A stretch of DNA of 47,830 nucleotides from an uncultured Lachnospiraceae bacterium (GCA_947178125.1 CAMWXB010000028.1:1-47830); one strand, 5' to 3'; shown: positions 9,439-17,841, numbered from the stretch's first letter. The notes: a model not told the origin generated them from the sequence alone. Numbers and translations are program-made.

Positions 9439-10065
9439 ATGAAGGAAGAGTATCAGCAGTATAGTGATGAAGAATTGATGATACATTTGCGGGACGGCGA
9501 AGACGGTATCATGGACTTTATCATGGATAAATACAAGAATCTTGTCAAAAGCAAAGCGAAGTCCATGTATATTCTGGGCGCGGACAGCGACGACCTGATT
9601 CAGGAAGGGATGATCGGTCTTTTTAAGGCCGTGAGGGATTTTGACAGCGGTCGGGATGCAAGTTTCTTTACATTTGCGGATTTGTGCATTTCAAGGCAGA
9701 TGTATACGGCGGTACAGGCTTCCAGGCGATTGAAGCATATTCCGTTGAATACCTATATTTCGCTCTATGCGACTGCGCAGGAAAATGCCGAGCGCAGCGA
9801 GGAAGATGCGGCGCTCGTCAATATTCTGGCCCGTAAATCGGAGCAGAGCCCGGAAGAGATGGTGATCGATAAAGAAAATCTGGAACAGCTTGAAAGAACG
9901 ATTGAAAAGGAACTGAGCAGTTTTGAAAAACAGGTACTCGACCTGTATCTGACAGGGATGCGCTATGCACAGATCGCGAAAGTGCTCGGAAGGGATGAAA
10001 AGTCCACGGACAACGCGCTGCAGCGTATTAAGACCAAGCTCAAAAGGGTGGTATATGCAAAATAG
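9439..10065 (+). CDS. sigH: RNA polymerase sigma factor SigH-like
   Basis: 208 residues. Sigma-70 region 2 is clear (FIMDKYKNLVKSKAKSMY, then DLIQEGMIGLFKAVRDFD and FFTFADLCISRQ), as is region 4 (about 145-208, LSSFEKQVLDLYLTGM, then an HTH YAQIAKVLGRDEKSTDNALQRIK). The length and motifs match the Firmicute SigH/Spo0H group that follows rlmB in the conserved cluster. In spore formers SigH directs early stationary-phase and sporulation genes; that role here is by homology. The ATG at 9439 has a weak SD (GGACGGTAG) 27 bp after the hydrolase. Confidence 0.92.
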   Translation: MKEEYQQYSDEELMIHLRDGEDGIMDFIMDKYKNLVKSKAKSMYILGADSDDLIQEGMIGLFKAVRDFDSGRDASFFTFADLCISRQMYTAVQASRRLKHIPLNTYISLYATAQENAERSEEDAALVNILARKSEQSPEEMVIDKENLEQLERTIEKELSSFEKQVLDLYLTGMRYAQIAKVLGRDEKSTDNALQRIKTKLKRVVYAK

Positions 10066-10130
10066 TCTTTATGGGATTGCAAAAGCTTCCAGCGAAAGCA
10101 GGGAAGAAAACGAAAGAAGGAGATATCGGA

Positions 10131-10358
10131 ATGAAAAAAACGACCATATTTTTAATTTTTTTAGGCAGTTTACTGATTTTTAGCATATCGGCCAATTTAT
10201 TTTATCAGATGGGAATCTATGTGGATGAATATAATACGACGCCAAGCGTAGTATACGGCGGAGATTTCTGGCTGATGGCGTCCTGGTTCCGGCTGGCTTT
10301 GTCGGGTATCATGACGGTCATTTCCGGAATAGCGCTGTTCCGGGCGGGAAAGAAATGA
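10131..10358 (+). CDS. Small two-helix membrane protein, function unknown
   Basis: 75 residues from the ATG at 10131, preceded by a strong SD GAAGGAG. An upstream in-frame start at 10071 would add a basic, non-membrane stretch and lacks an SD. Two hydrophobic helices are visible (about 3-26, TTIFLIFLGSLLIFSISANL, and about 52-70), separated by a short polar loop with a tyrosine-rich segment, and it ends RAGKK. No enzymatic motif is present and I do not recognise the family. It follows sigH by 65 bp and is probably co-transcribed. Confidence 0.7.
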   Translation: MKKTTIFLIFLGSLLIFSISANLFYQMGIYVDEYNTTPSVVYGGDFWLMASWFRLALSGIMTVISGIALFRAGKK

Positions 10359-10384
10359 TGGCAACGGGAGAATTTTTGTCGGAT

Positions 10385-10422
10385 ACAGGGTATTGACAAA
10401 GTAAAATACCCTGTGATACAAT
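10385..10422 (+). promoter_or_regulatory. Promoter of tRNA-Thr with an inverted repeat around the -35 box
   Basis: TTGACA (10393-10398), an 18-nt spacer, then TACAAT (10417-10422), 41 bp before the tRNA. A perfect 10-bp inverted repeat, ACAGGGTATT (10385-10394) and AATACCCTGT (10405-10414), straddles the -35 element and fills the spacer. No T-tract follows, so it is not an intrinsic terminator. It may be an operator or simply an accidental hairpin. Confidence 0.6.
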
Positions 10423-10463
10423 ACAATTCGGCAAACGGGTAATAGCCTGTCTGTCAGAAGTAA

Positions 10464-10536
10464 GCTGCTGTAGCACAGTCGGTAGTGCGTCGCATTGGTA
10501 GTGCGGAGGTCACGGGTCCGATTCCCGTCAGCAGCT
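10464..10536 (+). tRNA. tRNA-Thr, anticodon GGT
   Basis: A 73-nt cloverleaf: acceptor GCTGCTG/CAGCAGC, D-stem GCAC/GTGC with the GG pair in its loop, anticodon stem TCGCA/TGCGG with loop TTGGTAG (anticodon 10497-10499), and T-stem ACGGG/CCCGT. The discriminator base is T and no CCA is encoded. The T-loop reads TCCGATT, with C where position 55 is normally the U converted to pseudouridine. A short T-tract follows the acceptor. It decodes ACC and ACU threonine codons. Confidence 0.93.
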
Positions 10537-10622
10537 CTTTTTATGCCTTGATTTTACAATCTTTTTCAAATTTTCTCTTTCTATCTTCCGCGCGGTTACA
10601 ACGTCTTTCTTTCAGAATACAA

Positions 10623-10742
10623 CTATTTGATAGTCAAGTTCAGCATTTTCATAATCGCCATTTGCTTTTTTATGCGTTGCAAATCAGTATATTTATCAAT
10701 CATTACTGTGATTAATTCTTTTTCTGTCATTTCCTGTACCAT
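10623..10742 (-). CDS. Hypothetical 39-residue protein
   Basis: A short minus-strand ORF beginning MVQEMTEKELITVMIDKY and ending MLNLTIK, with an SD-like AGGCGGTG 7 nt before the ATG. The composition (helical, many Lys/Glu/Met) resembles small clostridial orphan proteins, but I do not recognise it. It could also be the N-terminal remnant of a longer gene, because the surrounding 550 bp contain at least one other coding fragment. Confidence is low. Confidence 0.35.
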   Translation of the reverse strand: MVQEMTEKELITVMIDKYTDLQRIKKQMAIMKMLNLTIK

Positions 10743-10776
10743 CTTTTCACCGCCTTTTACTTGATGTGATTATTAA

Positions 10777-10917
10777 CTGGTACATTAGTTATAGCGGATT
10801 GTGCGAAAAGTGTAAAGCTGCATACTCATGGGCTTCAAGAGAAACCGTTGATAAAGAAAAGGTAAAAGAAATTCTGTCAGATACGGAATACCAGAATCAA
10901 TCGAAAACGAAATCATG
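10777..10917 (+). pseudogene. Coding remnant with a CxxC motif
   Basis: Reading from 10777 gives an open frame of about 46 codons without a start, containing GLCEKCKAAYSW, then SRETVDKEKVKEILSDTEY and a stop at 10915-10917. The CxxC followed by an amphipathic helix looks like the C-terminal part of a real protein, and an intrinsic terminator lies just behind it. No promoter or ATG is in place, so this is read as the 3' end of a decayed gene. The family is not recognised. The rest of 10537-11000 is AT-rich and shows nothing else apart from the small minus-strand ORF. Confidence 0.35.
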
Positions 10918-10922
10918 AATGT

Positions 10923-10972
10923 AATCTGTAAAGAAATCTCTACCTTATTTCTTACAGATTCAGTGTTTTTTC
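10923..10972 (+). terminator. Intrinsic terminator
   Basis: AATCTGTAAAGAAAT pairs with ATTTCTTACAGATT (14 bp with one bulged A) around a short loop and is followed by a T-tract at 10966-10972. It lies just behind the gene remnant and insulates the downstream kinase. Confidence 0.75.
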
Positions 10973-10989
10973 TATTCTTCTTGATACTG

Positions 10990-11019
10990 TTGTAAAAGTT
11001 TTAAAGGTTATGGTATAAT
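10990..11019 (+). promoter_or_regulatory. Promoter of the 11112 hybrid kinase
   Basis: TTGTAA (10990-10995), an 18-nt spacer ending in TGG, then a perfect TATAAT (11014-11019). The leader of about 85 nt contains an SD (GAGGAG) in front of two very short ORFs. Confidence 0.6.
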
Positions 11020-11046
11020 GAGCGTTAGTGAGGAGAGCATGCTTGT

Positions 11047-11094
11047 ATGTTCGACGAATGGCAGTTAATGACGCTGTATGGTGAAATTAATTAA
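11047..11094 (+). CDS. Possible 15-codon leader ORF
   Basis: MFDEWQLMTLYGEIN, ending 2 nt before an in-frame GTG that opens the kinase frame and 17 nt before its ATG. An SD GAGGAG lies about 12 nt upstream and also serves an overlapping nine-codon ORF at 11039. It might couple translation to the kinase. There is no hairpin/terminator pair like that at 36195-36332, so a regulatory role is only a possibility. Confidence 0.2.
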   Translation: MFDEWQLMTLYGEIN

Positions 11095-11111
11095 GGGTGG
11101 CGGAACAGAAA

Positions 11112-14100
11112 ATGAAAAAGTTAAAAGATATCAAAGAAAAACAAAGAAAACAGGCAGTTACTTATGCCGTAACAGGTGGAATCATCATTGCGGCAATTCT
11201 CTTTGTTACGATGGCCTGGGTGTCAAATAAGGCGAGGAACAGTACCAATCTCGCGGTAAGCCGGGTCAGTGATTTTTATCTGGAGGAACTGGCCGGGCGG
11301 AGGGCGCAGGTCGTATCAGAAGAACTGAATACGCATCTGACTTACATAGAAAATGCGCTTACCGTACTGGAGGACTCCGATCTGGAATCGCAGGAGACGC
11401 TGCGGGAGTTTCTTGGGAAAGTCAAAATGCTCTATGGCGTGGATATGTTTGGATTGGTAGACGAGAATGGTACCGTCTATACGGAGCAAAGCACTTCATC
11501 GGGGCTTGACGGATATGATTTTCTTACAGAAGAGCTGACGGGGCCTGTTATCAATACGACAAATCTGGAAGGGGAAAGAAAACAGGCAGTGCTTGCGGTG
11601 CCGGTGGAAAATATTTCTTTTCAGGGTGCGCAGATCACGGTGTGTTTTATTCAGATAAATATCGATGAGATGCTGAGTTCCCTGACGTTACAGACGAACA
11701 ACAACGAGACATACTGCAGTCTGTATCATCGGAATGGAGAGGATCTGTCCAATAATGATTTTGGAAATTTCGAAACGGGAACCAATCTTCTTTCTGCGCT
11801 TCAGGATGCGGAGATCAATGACGGGTACAGTTATGAACAGGTGAAAGACGACTTTACAAACGGAAGAGCCGGAGAAATTACGTTTACTTATCAGGGATTT
11901 CAGGAGACGCTTTCTTATTTACCGGTGGATGGTACGAACTGGATGATGACGATTCTGATTCGGGATAATGTCATCAGCGAACAGATCAGTTCCGTCAGTT
12001 CCGATATGATGCTGCGCGGGGCCGTTCAGATCGCGATTACGGTGTTCGTGATGCTCATGGTGTTCGTGATGCTGATCCGTCAGTCGAAAAGGAATGCGGG
12101 GATTCTGCTGGAACAGGAGAAAGAAGACGGCGACCGGATAAGAGCCGCCTATGCTCAGATCGAGAAGGAGCAGGCAGCAATGGACAATATTCATGCCGCG
12201 ATGGGTTCCGGTCTCTGGAGCATGGAATTTAACGAGAATGCGGAAATCGTATCCTGTACATGGTCGGATGTTTTCCGGGAAATGGTAGGATATGAGAACG
12301 AACAGGATTTTCCAAATCTGCTGGAGTCCTGGTCCAATCTGCTGGATGAAGAGGATAAAGCAGGCGTATTAAAAGAGTATTGGGATACGGTAAAAGACTA
12401 CACCGGTGAAAAGACTTATGATGTGGAATATCGGCTTCATACAAAGCATGCCGGAATCAGATGGTTCCATGCGGCCGGAAGGCTTTCCAGACGGAAAGAC
12501 GGTTCACCGATTGACTTTGTCGGTCTTTTCGTTGATATTGATGACGAGAAAAAAATGGAGGAACAGCTGGAAAAACAGAAGGCGGACCTTGAAGATGCAC
12601 TGGCGGCGGCACAGCATGCCAACAGGGCAAAAACGACATTCCTGAATAATATGTCCCATGATATCAGGACGCCGATGAACGCGATTATCGGATTCACGTC
12701 CCTTGCGGCGACGCATATTGATAATAAAGAGCAGGTACAGGATTATCTGTCAAAGATTACGACATCCAGCAATCATCTTCTCAGCCTGATCAATGATGTT
12801 CTGGATATGAGCCGCATCGAAAGCGGAAAGGTAAAGATTGAAGAGAAAGAAACTTCTCTTCCGGAGATCATGCACGATTTAAGAACGATTGTGCAGGCGG
12901 ATATCAGCGCGAAACAGTTGGAGTTTTATATTGATACGGCGGATGTGGTCAACGAGAATGTTTTATGCGACAAACTCAGGCTGAATCAGATTTTGTTGAA
13001 TCTTCTGAGCAATGCAATGAAGTTTACCGGGCCTGGCGGCATTGTCAGCGTCCGTATCCTGCAGAAGGGAAGTGCACAGGATGGCTGGGCTTCCTATGAA
13101 TTTCAGGTAAAAGATACCGGAATCGGTATGAGTAAAGAGTTTCAGGAACATGTTTTTGAACCGTTTGAACGCGAACGGACGAGTACGGTCAGCGGAATCC
13201 AGGGAACCGGACTTGGAATGGCGATTACCAAAAATATTGTGGATATGATGGGCGGTACGATTTCCGTTGCCAGTGAAGAGGGAAAAGGTTCCACTTTTAC
13301 GGTGTCATTGCGGATGCAGACCTGTTCCGGCCCGGTAAGGCAGGAAGTCGTTCCACAGCTGCAGGGGCTCAGAGCGTTAGTTGCGGATGATGATTTTAAC
13401 ACCTGTTCCAGCGTGACGCAGATGCTTACGATCATCGGTATGCGTCCGGATTGGACGACATCGGGCAAAGAGGCGGTGCTTCGTGTCAAACTCGCGGAAG
13501 AACAGAATGACAGCTATGCGGCTTATATCATAGACTGGCTGATGCCGGATATGAATGGTATCGAAGTAGTAAGACGTATCCGTTCGATTATCGGAGACGG
13601 TAAGCCGATTATTATCCTGACGGCTTATGACTGGTCGGATATTGAGGAAGAGGCACGGAATGCAGGCGTTACAGCTTTCTGTTCAAAGCCAATCTTCCTG
13701 TCAGAGCTTCGGGAGGTGCTGGAATCGCCATTTGCAGTCCAGAAAGAGGAAGTGAAGACCGAGGAAGAGGAAATTTCTTTCGAAGGAAAGAAACTGCTTC
13801 TGGTTGAAGATAACGAAATCAATCAGGAGATTGCGCTGGCAATACTGGAGGAAGTGGGATTTGTAATGGACGTGGCTGACGACGGCGCCGTTGCAGTTGA
13901 GAAGATCAAAGCGGCTGAACCCGGTCAGTACGATCTGATTCTGATGGATATACAGATGCCGATCATGAACGGCTATGAAGCGTGCAGACAGATCAGGGCC
14001 ATGAAAGACTCCCCGTATGCGGATATTCCAATCATTGCCATGACGGCCAATGCTTTTGACGAAGACAGAAAAGCGGCTTTTGACGCGGGAATGAACGGAC

Positions 14101-14159
14101 ATGTTGCGAAGCCGATCGATACGGAAGAGCTGTTTGAGATGTTGGGAGAAATTTTATGA
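11112..14159 (+). CDS. Membrane-bound hybrid histidine kinase with two receiver domains
   Basis: 1015 residues from the ATG at 11112, behind GGGTGGCGG; an in-frame GTG at 11097 has no useful SD. Domain order: TM1 (about 16-38), an extracellular Cache-like sensor (about 40-300), TM2 (about 303-325), a coiled coil, a PAS_3-type PAS domain (about 360-480, ending DFVGLFVDIDDEKK), HisKA with H516 (SHDIRTPMN), HATPase (NAMKFT, DTGIGM, GTGLGM), receiver 1 (ADDDFN, D808 in IIDWLMP) and receiver 2 (VEDNEIN, D946 in LMDIQMP, AKPID). No HPt domain is present, so phosphate must leave through another protein. It probably senses an external small molecule. A strong promoter precedes it and a terminator follows. 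Confidence 0.92.
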   Translation: MKKLKDIKEKQRKQAVTYAVTGGIIIAAILFVTMAWVSNKARNSTNLAVSRVSDFYLEELAGRRAQVVSEELNTHLTYIENALTVLEDSDLESQETLREFLGKVKMLYGVDMFGLVDENGTVYTEQSTSSGLDGYDFLTEELTGPVINTTNLEGERKQAVLAVPVENISFQGAQITVCFIQINIDEMLSSLTLQTNNNETYCSLYHRNGEDLSNNDFGNFETGTNLLSALQDAEINDGYSYEQVKDDFTNGRAGEITFTYQGFQETLSYLPVDGTNWMMTILIRDNVISEQISSVSSDMMLRGAVQIAITVFVMLMVFVMLIRQSKRNAGILLEQEKEDGDRIRAAYAQIEKEQAAMDNIHAAMGSGLWSMEFNENAEIVSCTWSDVFREMVGYENEQDFPNLLESWSNLLDEEDKAGVLKEYWDTVKDYTGEKTYDVEYRLHTKHAGIRWFHAAGRLSRRKDGSPIDFVGLFVDIDDEKKMEEQLEKQKADLEDALAAAQHANRAKTTFLNNMSHDIRTPMNAIIGFTSLAATHIDNKEQVQDYLSKITTSSNHLLSLINDVLDMSRIESGKVKIEEKETSLPEIMHDLRTIVQADISAKQLEFYIDTADVVNENVLCDKLRLNQILLNLLSNAMKFTGPGGIVSVRILQKGSAQDGWASYEFQVKDTGIGMSKEFQEHVFEPFERERTSTVSGIQGTGLGMAITKNIVDMMGGTISVASEEGKGSTFTVSLRMQTCSGPVRQEVVPQLQGLRALVADDDFNTCSSVTQMLTIIGMRPDWTTSGKEAVLRVKLAEEQNDSYAAYIIDWLMPDMNGIEVVRRIRSIIGDGKPIIILTAYDWSDIEEEARNAGVTAFCSKPIFLSELREVLESPFAVQKEEVKTEEEEISFEGKKLLLVEDNEINQEIALAILEEVGFVMDVADDGAVAVEKIKAAEPGQYDLILMDIQMPIMNGYEACRQIRAMKDSPYADIPIIAMTANAFDEDRKAAFDAGMNGHVAKPIDTEELFEMLGEIL

Positions 14160-14167
14160 GTTGTTGG

Positions 14168-14208
14168 AGAGAACCTTTCGGTGCCGCTGCATCGGAGGGT
14201 TCTTTTTT
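14168..14208 (+). terminator. Intrinsic terminator after the hybrid kinase
   Basis: AGAACC (14170-14175) pairs with GGTTCT (14198-14203), with inner pairing of CGGTGC to GCATCG, then TTTTTT. It starts 9 bp after the stop codon. Confidence 0.85.
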
Positions 14209-14412
14209 GGAAAAATCTGCCTGATATTCCGGATGGAAAAAAATTAGCCTATATTCAGTTCAATATGTCGATGACAGCCATCGAAGATTTTGGTAAAATG
14301 AAAGAGAAGGATTCTTTCTTCAAAGAACTGGATGCGTGCTGTAAAAACACAAGGGCCTCTGGTCAAAAGAAGCGGAAGAGATATTGTTTGCACATTTTGG
14401 AGGAGAGCAGGA

Positions 14413-15324
14413 ATGATTTATACAGTTACCTTTAATCCATCCTTAGATTATATCGTGTCCATGAGCGGTTTTGAGATGGGCATGACGAACCGTACCATTG
14501 GGGAACAGATTTTCCCCGGTGGCAAAGGAATCAATGTTTCCATCGTTTTGAGCAATCTGGGAATCGAAAATACTGCGCTCGGTTTTACGGCGGGATTTAC
14601 AGGAGAAAAGATTGAGCAGGAGACTCGGGCGATGGGACTGCGCACCGATTTTCTTCGGGTGAGTAACGGCTTTTCCCGCATCAATGTTAAACTGAAAGAC
14701 TATGACGGGACCGAGATCAACGGCATGGGACCGGATATGACACAGGATGATGTGGGGAAATTATATGCACGGCTGGATAAATTGGCGGAGGGCGATGCGC
14801 TCGTCTTGGCGGGCAGTATTCCCAAGTGCCTGCCGGATTCCATTTACCGCGATATTCTGGAACGGTTGAAGGGACGGGGCATTTTGTTCGTTGTGGACGC
14901 GACGAAAGACCTGCTTTTGAACGTGCTGGAATATGGGCCGTTTCTGATCAAGCCGAACAATCATGAGCTTGGAGAAATTTTCGGCGTGGAACTTCATACG
15001 CGGGAAGAGGTCGTTCCCTATGCGCGAAAGCTTCAGGAAAAAGGAGCGCGAAATGTATTGGTCTCCATGTCGGGACAGGGGGCTGTGCTGGTGGATGAGA
15101 AAGGAGAAGTCCATGCGCTTCCAGCGCCAAAAGGAACGCTCGTTAATGCGGTGGGTGCCGGAGATTCTATGGTGGCAGGTTTTTTGGCAGGATGGACAGA
15201 AAAAAAAGATTATGAGCACGCGTTCCGCATGGGGATTTCGACGGGAAGCGCCAGCGCTTTTTCCGAGCAATTGGCGACAAAAGAAGAAGTAGAGCGGATT
15301 TTCTTCACGCTGGAGAATGCCTGA
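14413..15324 (+). CDS. fruK: 1-phosphofructokinase (PfkB family)
   Basis: 303 residues. The start is the ATG at 14413, because the family begins MIYTVTFNPSLDY and an SD GGAGGAGAG lies just upstream. It phosphorylates fructose 1-phosphate to fructose 1,6-bisphosphate with ATP. PfkB signatures are present: GGKGINVS near residue 36, and VNAVGAGDSMVAGFLAG with the catalytic base D251. Tagatose-6-phosphate kinase (LacC) has the same fold and cannot be excluded. The link to ptsH and ptsI immediately downstream favours the PTS fructose route, although no fructose-specific EII gene is in the window. The 200 bp upstream (14209-14412) contain only weak, probably non-coding ORFs. Confidence 0.88.
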   Translation: MIYTVTFNPSLDYIVSMSGFEMGMTNRTIGEQIFPGGKGINVSIVLSNLGIENTALGFTAGFTGEKIEQETRAMGLRTDFLRVSNGFSRINVKLKDYDGTEINGMGPDMTQDDVGKLYARLDKLAEGDALVLAGSIPKCLPDSIYRDILERLKGRGILFVVDATKDLLLNVLEYGPFLIKPNNHELGEIFGVELHTREEVVPYARKLQEKGARNVLVSMSGQGAVLVDEKGEVHALPAPKGTLVNAVGAGDSMVAGFLAGWTEKKDYEHAFRMGISTGSASAFSEQLATKEEVERIFFTLENA

Positions 15325-15393
15325 AAAGCAGCATTCTTCCAACGGGGGCGGCAGGAAAACAGAAAACTGGAAATGAAAAGGAGGGTTACTACC

Positions 15394-15651
15394 ATGAAAG
15401 AATTTACATACGTTATCACAGATACAGAGGGCATCCATGCCCGTCCGGCAGGTGAGTTGGTTAAAAAAGCGAAAGAATTTACTTCATCCGTAACGGTCAT
15501 CAAAGAGGAGAAAAAGGCGGATGCGAAGAAACTGTTTGGCCTGATGGGACTCGGTGTTAAGCAGGGAATGGAAATCACGGTACAGGTGGAAGGCGAAGAT
15601 GAAGAAGCGGCTGCTGCGGCACTGGAAGCATTTTTGAAGGAAAATCTATAA
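15394..15651 (+). CDS. ptsH: Phosphocarrier protein HPr
   Basis: 85 residues from the ATG at 15394, behind a strong AGGAGG; an upstream in-frame ATG at 15373 overlaps that SD. HPr carries phosphate from Enzyme I to sugar-specific EIIA. The active-site H15 sits in GIHARPAG. The second conserved region reads KKLFGLMGLGVKQG, so position 46, the serine that HPr kinase modifies in most Firmicutes, is lysine (K46). The protein can transfer phosphate but should not be a substrate for HPrK-dependent CcpA signalling. It is followed by ptsI. Confidence 0.95.
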   Translation: MKEFTYVITDTEGIHARPAGELVKKAKEFTSSVTVIKEEKKADAKKLFGLMGLGVKQGMEITVQVEGEDEEAAAAALEAFLKENL

Positions 15652-15659
15652 AAAATCAT

Positions 15660-15688
15660 CGTTCGACAGTGAAGAACGGCTCTTTTTT
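15660..15688 (+). terminator. Weak hairpin with T-tract between ptsH and ptsI
   Basis: CGTTC (15660-15664) and GAACG (15674-15678) form a short stem, followed after GC by TCTTTTTT. The five-pair stem suggests an inefficient terminator that would lower ptsI expression relative to ptsH. Confidence 0.4.
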
Positions 15689-15741
15689 GACGGGGCTGGA
15701 GAAGGTAAAATCACGGGTTTTGCAGGAATGGAGGATTGTGG

Positions 15742-17400
15742 ATGGAATTATATCGCGGGAAAAGTGTATTTGGGGGCATTGCTATTGGCAGACTGCATAT
15801 TTACAGTAAGAAAGATTTACAGGTCAAGCGGGAGCGCGTAGAGGATGCGGAAACGGAAGTGGCGCGTTTTCATGCGGCAAGAGAAAAAGCGATTGAGCAG
15901 CTGGCCGGGCTGTATGAGAAATCTCTGACGGCTGTTGGAGAAGCCAATGCGGCGATTTTTGAGATTCACCAGATGATGCTTCAGGACGATGATTACATCG
16001 AATCGACGGAAAACATAATCCGAACACAGCAGGTCAATGCCGAATATGCGGTGGCGGCGACCAGCGATAACTTTGCCAATATGTTCGCGGCGATGGACGA
16101 TGACTATATGAAAGGGCGCGCCGCGGATGTCCGTGACATTTCCGAGAGAGTGCTGCTCATTTTATCCGGGCAGGAAGCGGGAGGCATCGTGACGGATGAA
16201 CCGGTCATTATTGTGGCGGATGACCTTGCGCCGAGCGAGACGGTGCAGATGGATAAGTCAAAAGTGCTGTCTTTCGTGACGGTACACGGTTCGACCAATT
16301 CCCATACGGCTATTCTCGCAAGGACGATGGGCATTCCGGCGCTGATTGGAACGCCGATTCCGCTTGATGCGTCTCTGGACGGCAGGCTTGCAGTAGTGGA
16401 CGGCGACACGGGACAGTTCTATGTAGAGCCGGATGAGCAGACGCTTGCGAAGATGCAGCAGAAATATGATGAAATGCAGACGAAAAAAGAACTGCTGCAG
16501 ACTCTCAAAGGAAAAGAAAGTGTGACGCTGGATGGCAGAAAGATCATGCTCTATGCCAATATCGGCAACTATAAAGACCTTTCACTCGTATTGGAAAACG
16601 ACGCGGAAGGAATCGGGCTGTTCCGCAGCGAATTTCTTTATCTGGAAAGCAGCACTTATCCGACGGAAGAAGAGCAGCTGAAGATTTACCGTGCCGTGGC
16701 GGAAACGATGGCGGGAAAACGGGTCATCATCCGGACGCTGGATATCGGAGCGGATAAACAGGCGGATTACTTTGAACTGCCCAAAGAAGAAAATCCTGCA
16801 ATGGGATGCCGCGCTATTCGCATTTGCCTGACCAGACCGGAAATTTTTAAAACACAGCTTCGGGCGCTTTTCCGGGCCAGCGCATTTGGAAAAATTGCAA
16901 TCATGTATCCGATGATTACTTCCCTGGCTGAAATAGCCAGAATCAAGCAGATCGTAGAAGAAGTAAAAGCAGAACTGACGGAGGCAGGGGTTCCCTTCGG
17001 AACGCCGGAGCAGGGCATTATGATCGAGACGCCCGCCGCCGTTATGATCAGCGATAAACTGGCAAAAGAAGTGGACTTCTTCAGCATCGGCACGAACGAC
17101 CTGACCCAGTATACGCTGGCAATCGACCGTCAGAACGACCAACTGGATGAATTTTATGATTCCCATCATCAGGCTGTTCTGCGTATGATCGAGATGACCG
17201 TGCAGAATGCCCATAAGGAAAATATCTGGTGCGGTATCTGCGGCGAACTCGGCGCGGATGCATCGCTGAGCAAGCTCTTTCTTGCGATGGGCGTCGATGA
17301 GCTGAGCATGTCGCCCGGCAGTCTTCTCTTCATACGGAAGATTGTCCGCGAGACGAATGTGGGAGAAGAAGGAGAAGCAGTTAAGGCACAATTTTTATAA
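15742..17400 (+). CDS. ptsI: PTS Enzyme I (phosphoenolpyruvate-protein phosphotransferase)
   Basis: 552 residues from the ATG at 15742, with SD GGAGG 8 nt upstream; an in-frame TTG two codons earlier is unlikely. It moves phosphate from phosphoenolpyruvate to H15 of HPr. The HPr-binding helical domain (about 20-140) is followed by the phosphohistidine domain with H188 in GSTNSHTAILAR, then the PEP-binding TIM barrel with GLFRSEFLYL, MIETPAAV, FFSIGTNDLTQYTLA and the catalytic cysteine C500 in GICGELGAD. It ends 14 bp before a strong terminator. Confidence 0.97.
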   Translation: MELYRGKSVFGGIAIGRLHIYSKKDLQVKRERVEDAETEVARFHAAREKAIEQLAGLYEKSLTAVGEANAAIFEIHQMMLQDDDYIESTENIIRTQQVNAEYAVAATSDNFANMFAAMDDDYMKGRAADVRDISERVLLILSGQEAGGIVTDEPVIIVADDLAPSETVQMDKSKVLSFVTVHGSTNSHTAILARTMGIPALIGTPIPLDASLDGRLAVVDGDTGQFYVEPDEQTLAKMQQKYDEMQTKKELLQTLKGKESVTLDGRKIMLYANIGNYKDLSLVLENDAEGIGLFRSEFLYLESSTYPTEEEQLKIYRAVAETMAGKRVIIRTLDIGADKQADYFELPKEENPAMGCRAIRICLTRPEIFKTQLRALFRASAFGKIAIMYPMITSLAEIARIKQIVEEVKAELTEAGVPFGTPEQGIMIETPAAVMISDKLAKEVDFFSIGTNDLTQYTLAIDRQNDQLDEFYDSHHQAVLRMIEMTVQNAHKENIWCGICGELGADASLSKLFLAMGVDELSMSPGSLLFIRKIVRETNVGEEGEAVKAQFL

Positions 17401-17413
17401 AGAATCTTGTTAT

Positions 17414-17456
17414 ATCTGCCTGCCGGCTGTTTTGGATGCTGGCAGGCAGATTTTTT
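17414..17456 (+). terminator. Strong intrinsic terminator after ptsI
   Basis: ATCTGCCTGCC pairs perfectly with GGCAGGCAGAT around a loop of about 16 nt and runs into TTTTTT (17451-17456). It closes the fruK-ptsH-ptsI unit. Confidence 0.92.
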
Positions 17457-17511
17457 CAGGTTTTAGTGATTGGTATTTAAGAATGGTAAGAGTGAAAAAC
17501 GGAGGGAATTT

Positions 17512-17841
17512 ATGAGCAAGACGTTTCAAGAGATGGAAAAAATGTACGAAGAAGTAGTAAAGCGATTCAACAAAATTGAACTGCAGGCGTGGAACGCGGA
17601 AGGTGCAATGATCGAATTGTCCAAACAAGTCGGAGAACTGGCAAAGCAGGTCATGATCAAAGAAAGATATTATGCGCTGGAAGGTGAAACGCCTGATGTT
17701 GACGAGCGGCTGGGCAATGAGATGGCGGATGTGATCGCCCAGGTAATGAGACTGGCCGATTTCTACAAGATAGATTTGGAAAAAGCTTTTATCGAAGCAA
17801 GGGAGGATGAAGACAGATATTTGAAATCCAGGGGCGTTTGA
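17512..17841 (+). CDS. MazG-like nucleotide pyrophosphohydrolase domain protein
   Basis: 109 residues, ATG at 17512 behind GGAGGG. The all-alpha pattern fits the MazG / phosphoribosyl-ATP pyrophosphatase superfamily: a first helix with acidic residues (WNAEGAMIELSKQVGELAKQ) and a second with GNEMADVIAQVMRLADFYKIDLEKAF. The metal-binding acidic residues are partly replaced (LSKQVGE rather than EExGE), so activity is uncertain. Members of this group hydrolyse non-canonical or excess nucleoside triphosphates. It stands alone between two promoters or terminators. Confidence 0.65.
   Translation: MSKTFQEMEKMYEEVVKRFNKIELQAWNAEGAMIELSKQVGELAKQVMIKERYYALEGETPDVDERLGNEMADVIAQVMRLADFYKIDLEKAFIEAREDEDRYLKSRGV

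Noticed and set aside
14181..14435. 84-codon frame between the hybrid kinase terminator and fruK
   Set aside because: It starts inside the terminator hairpin, lacks an SD and overlaps the fruK start; no family pattern is visible.
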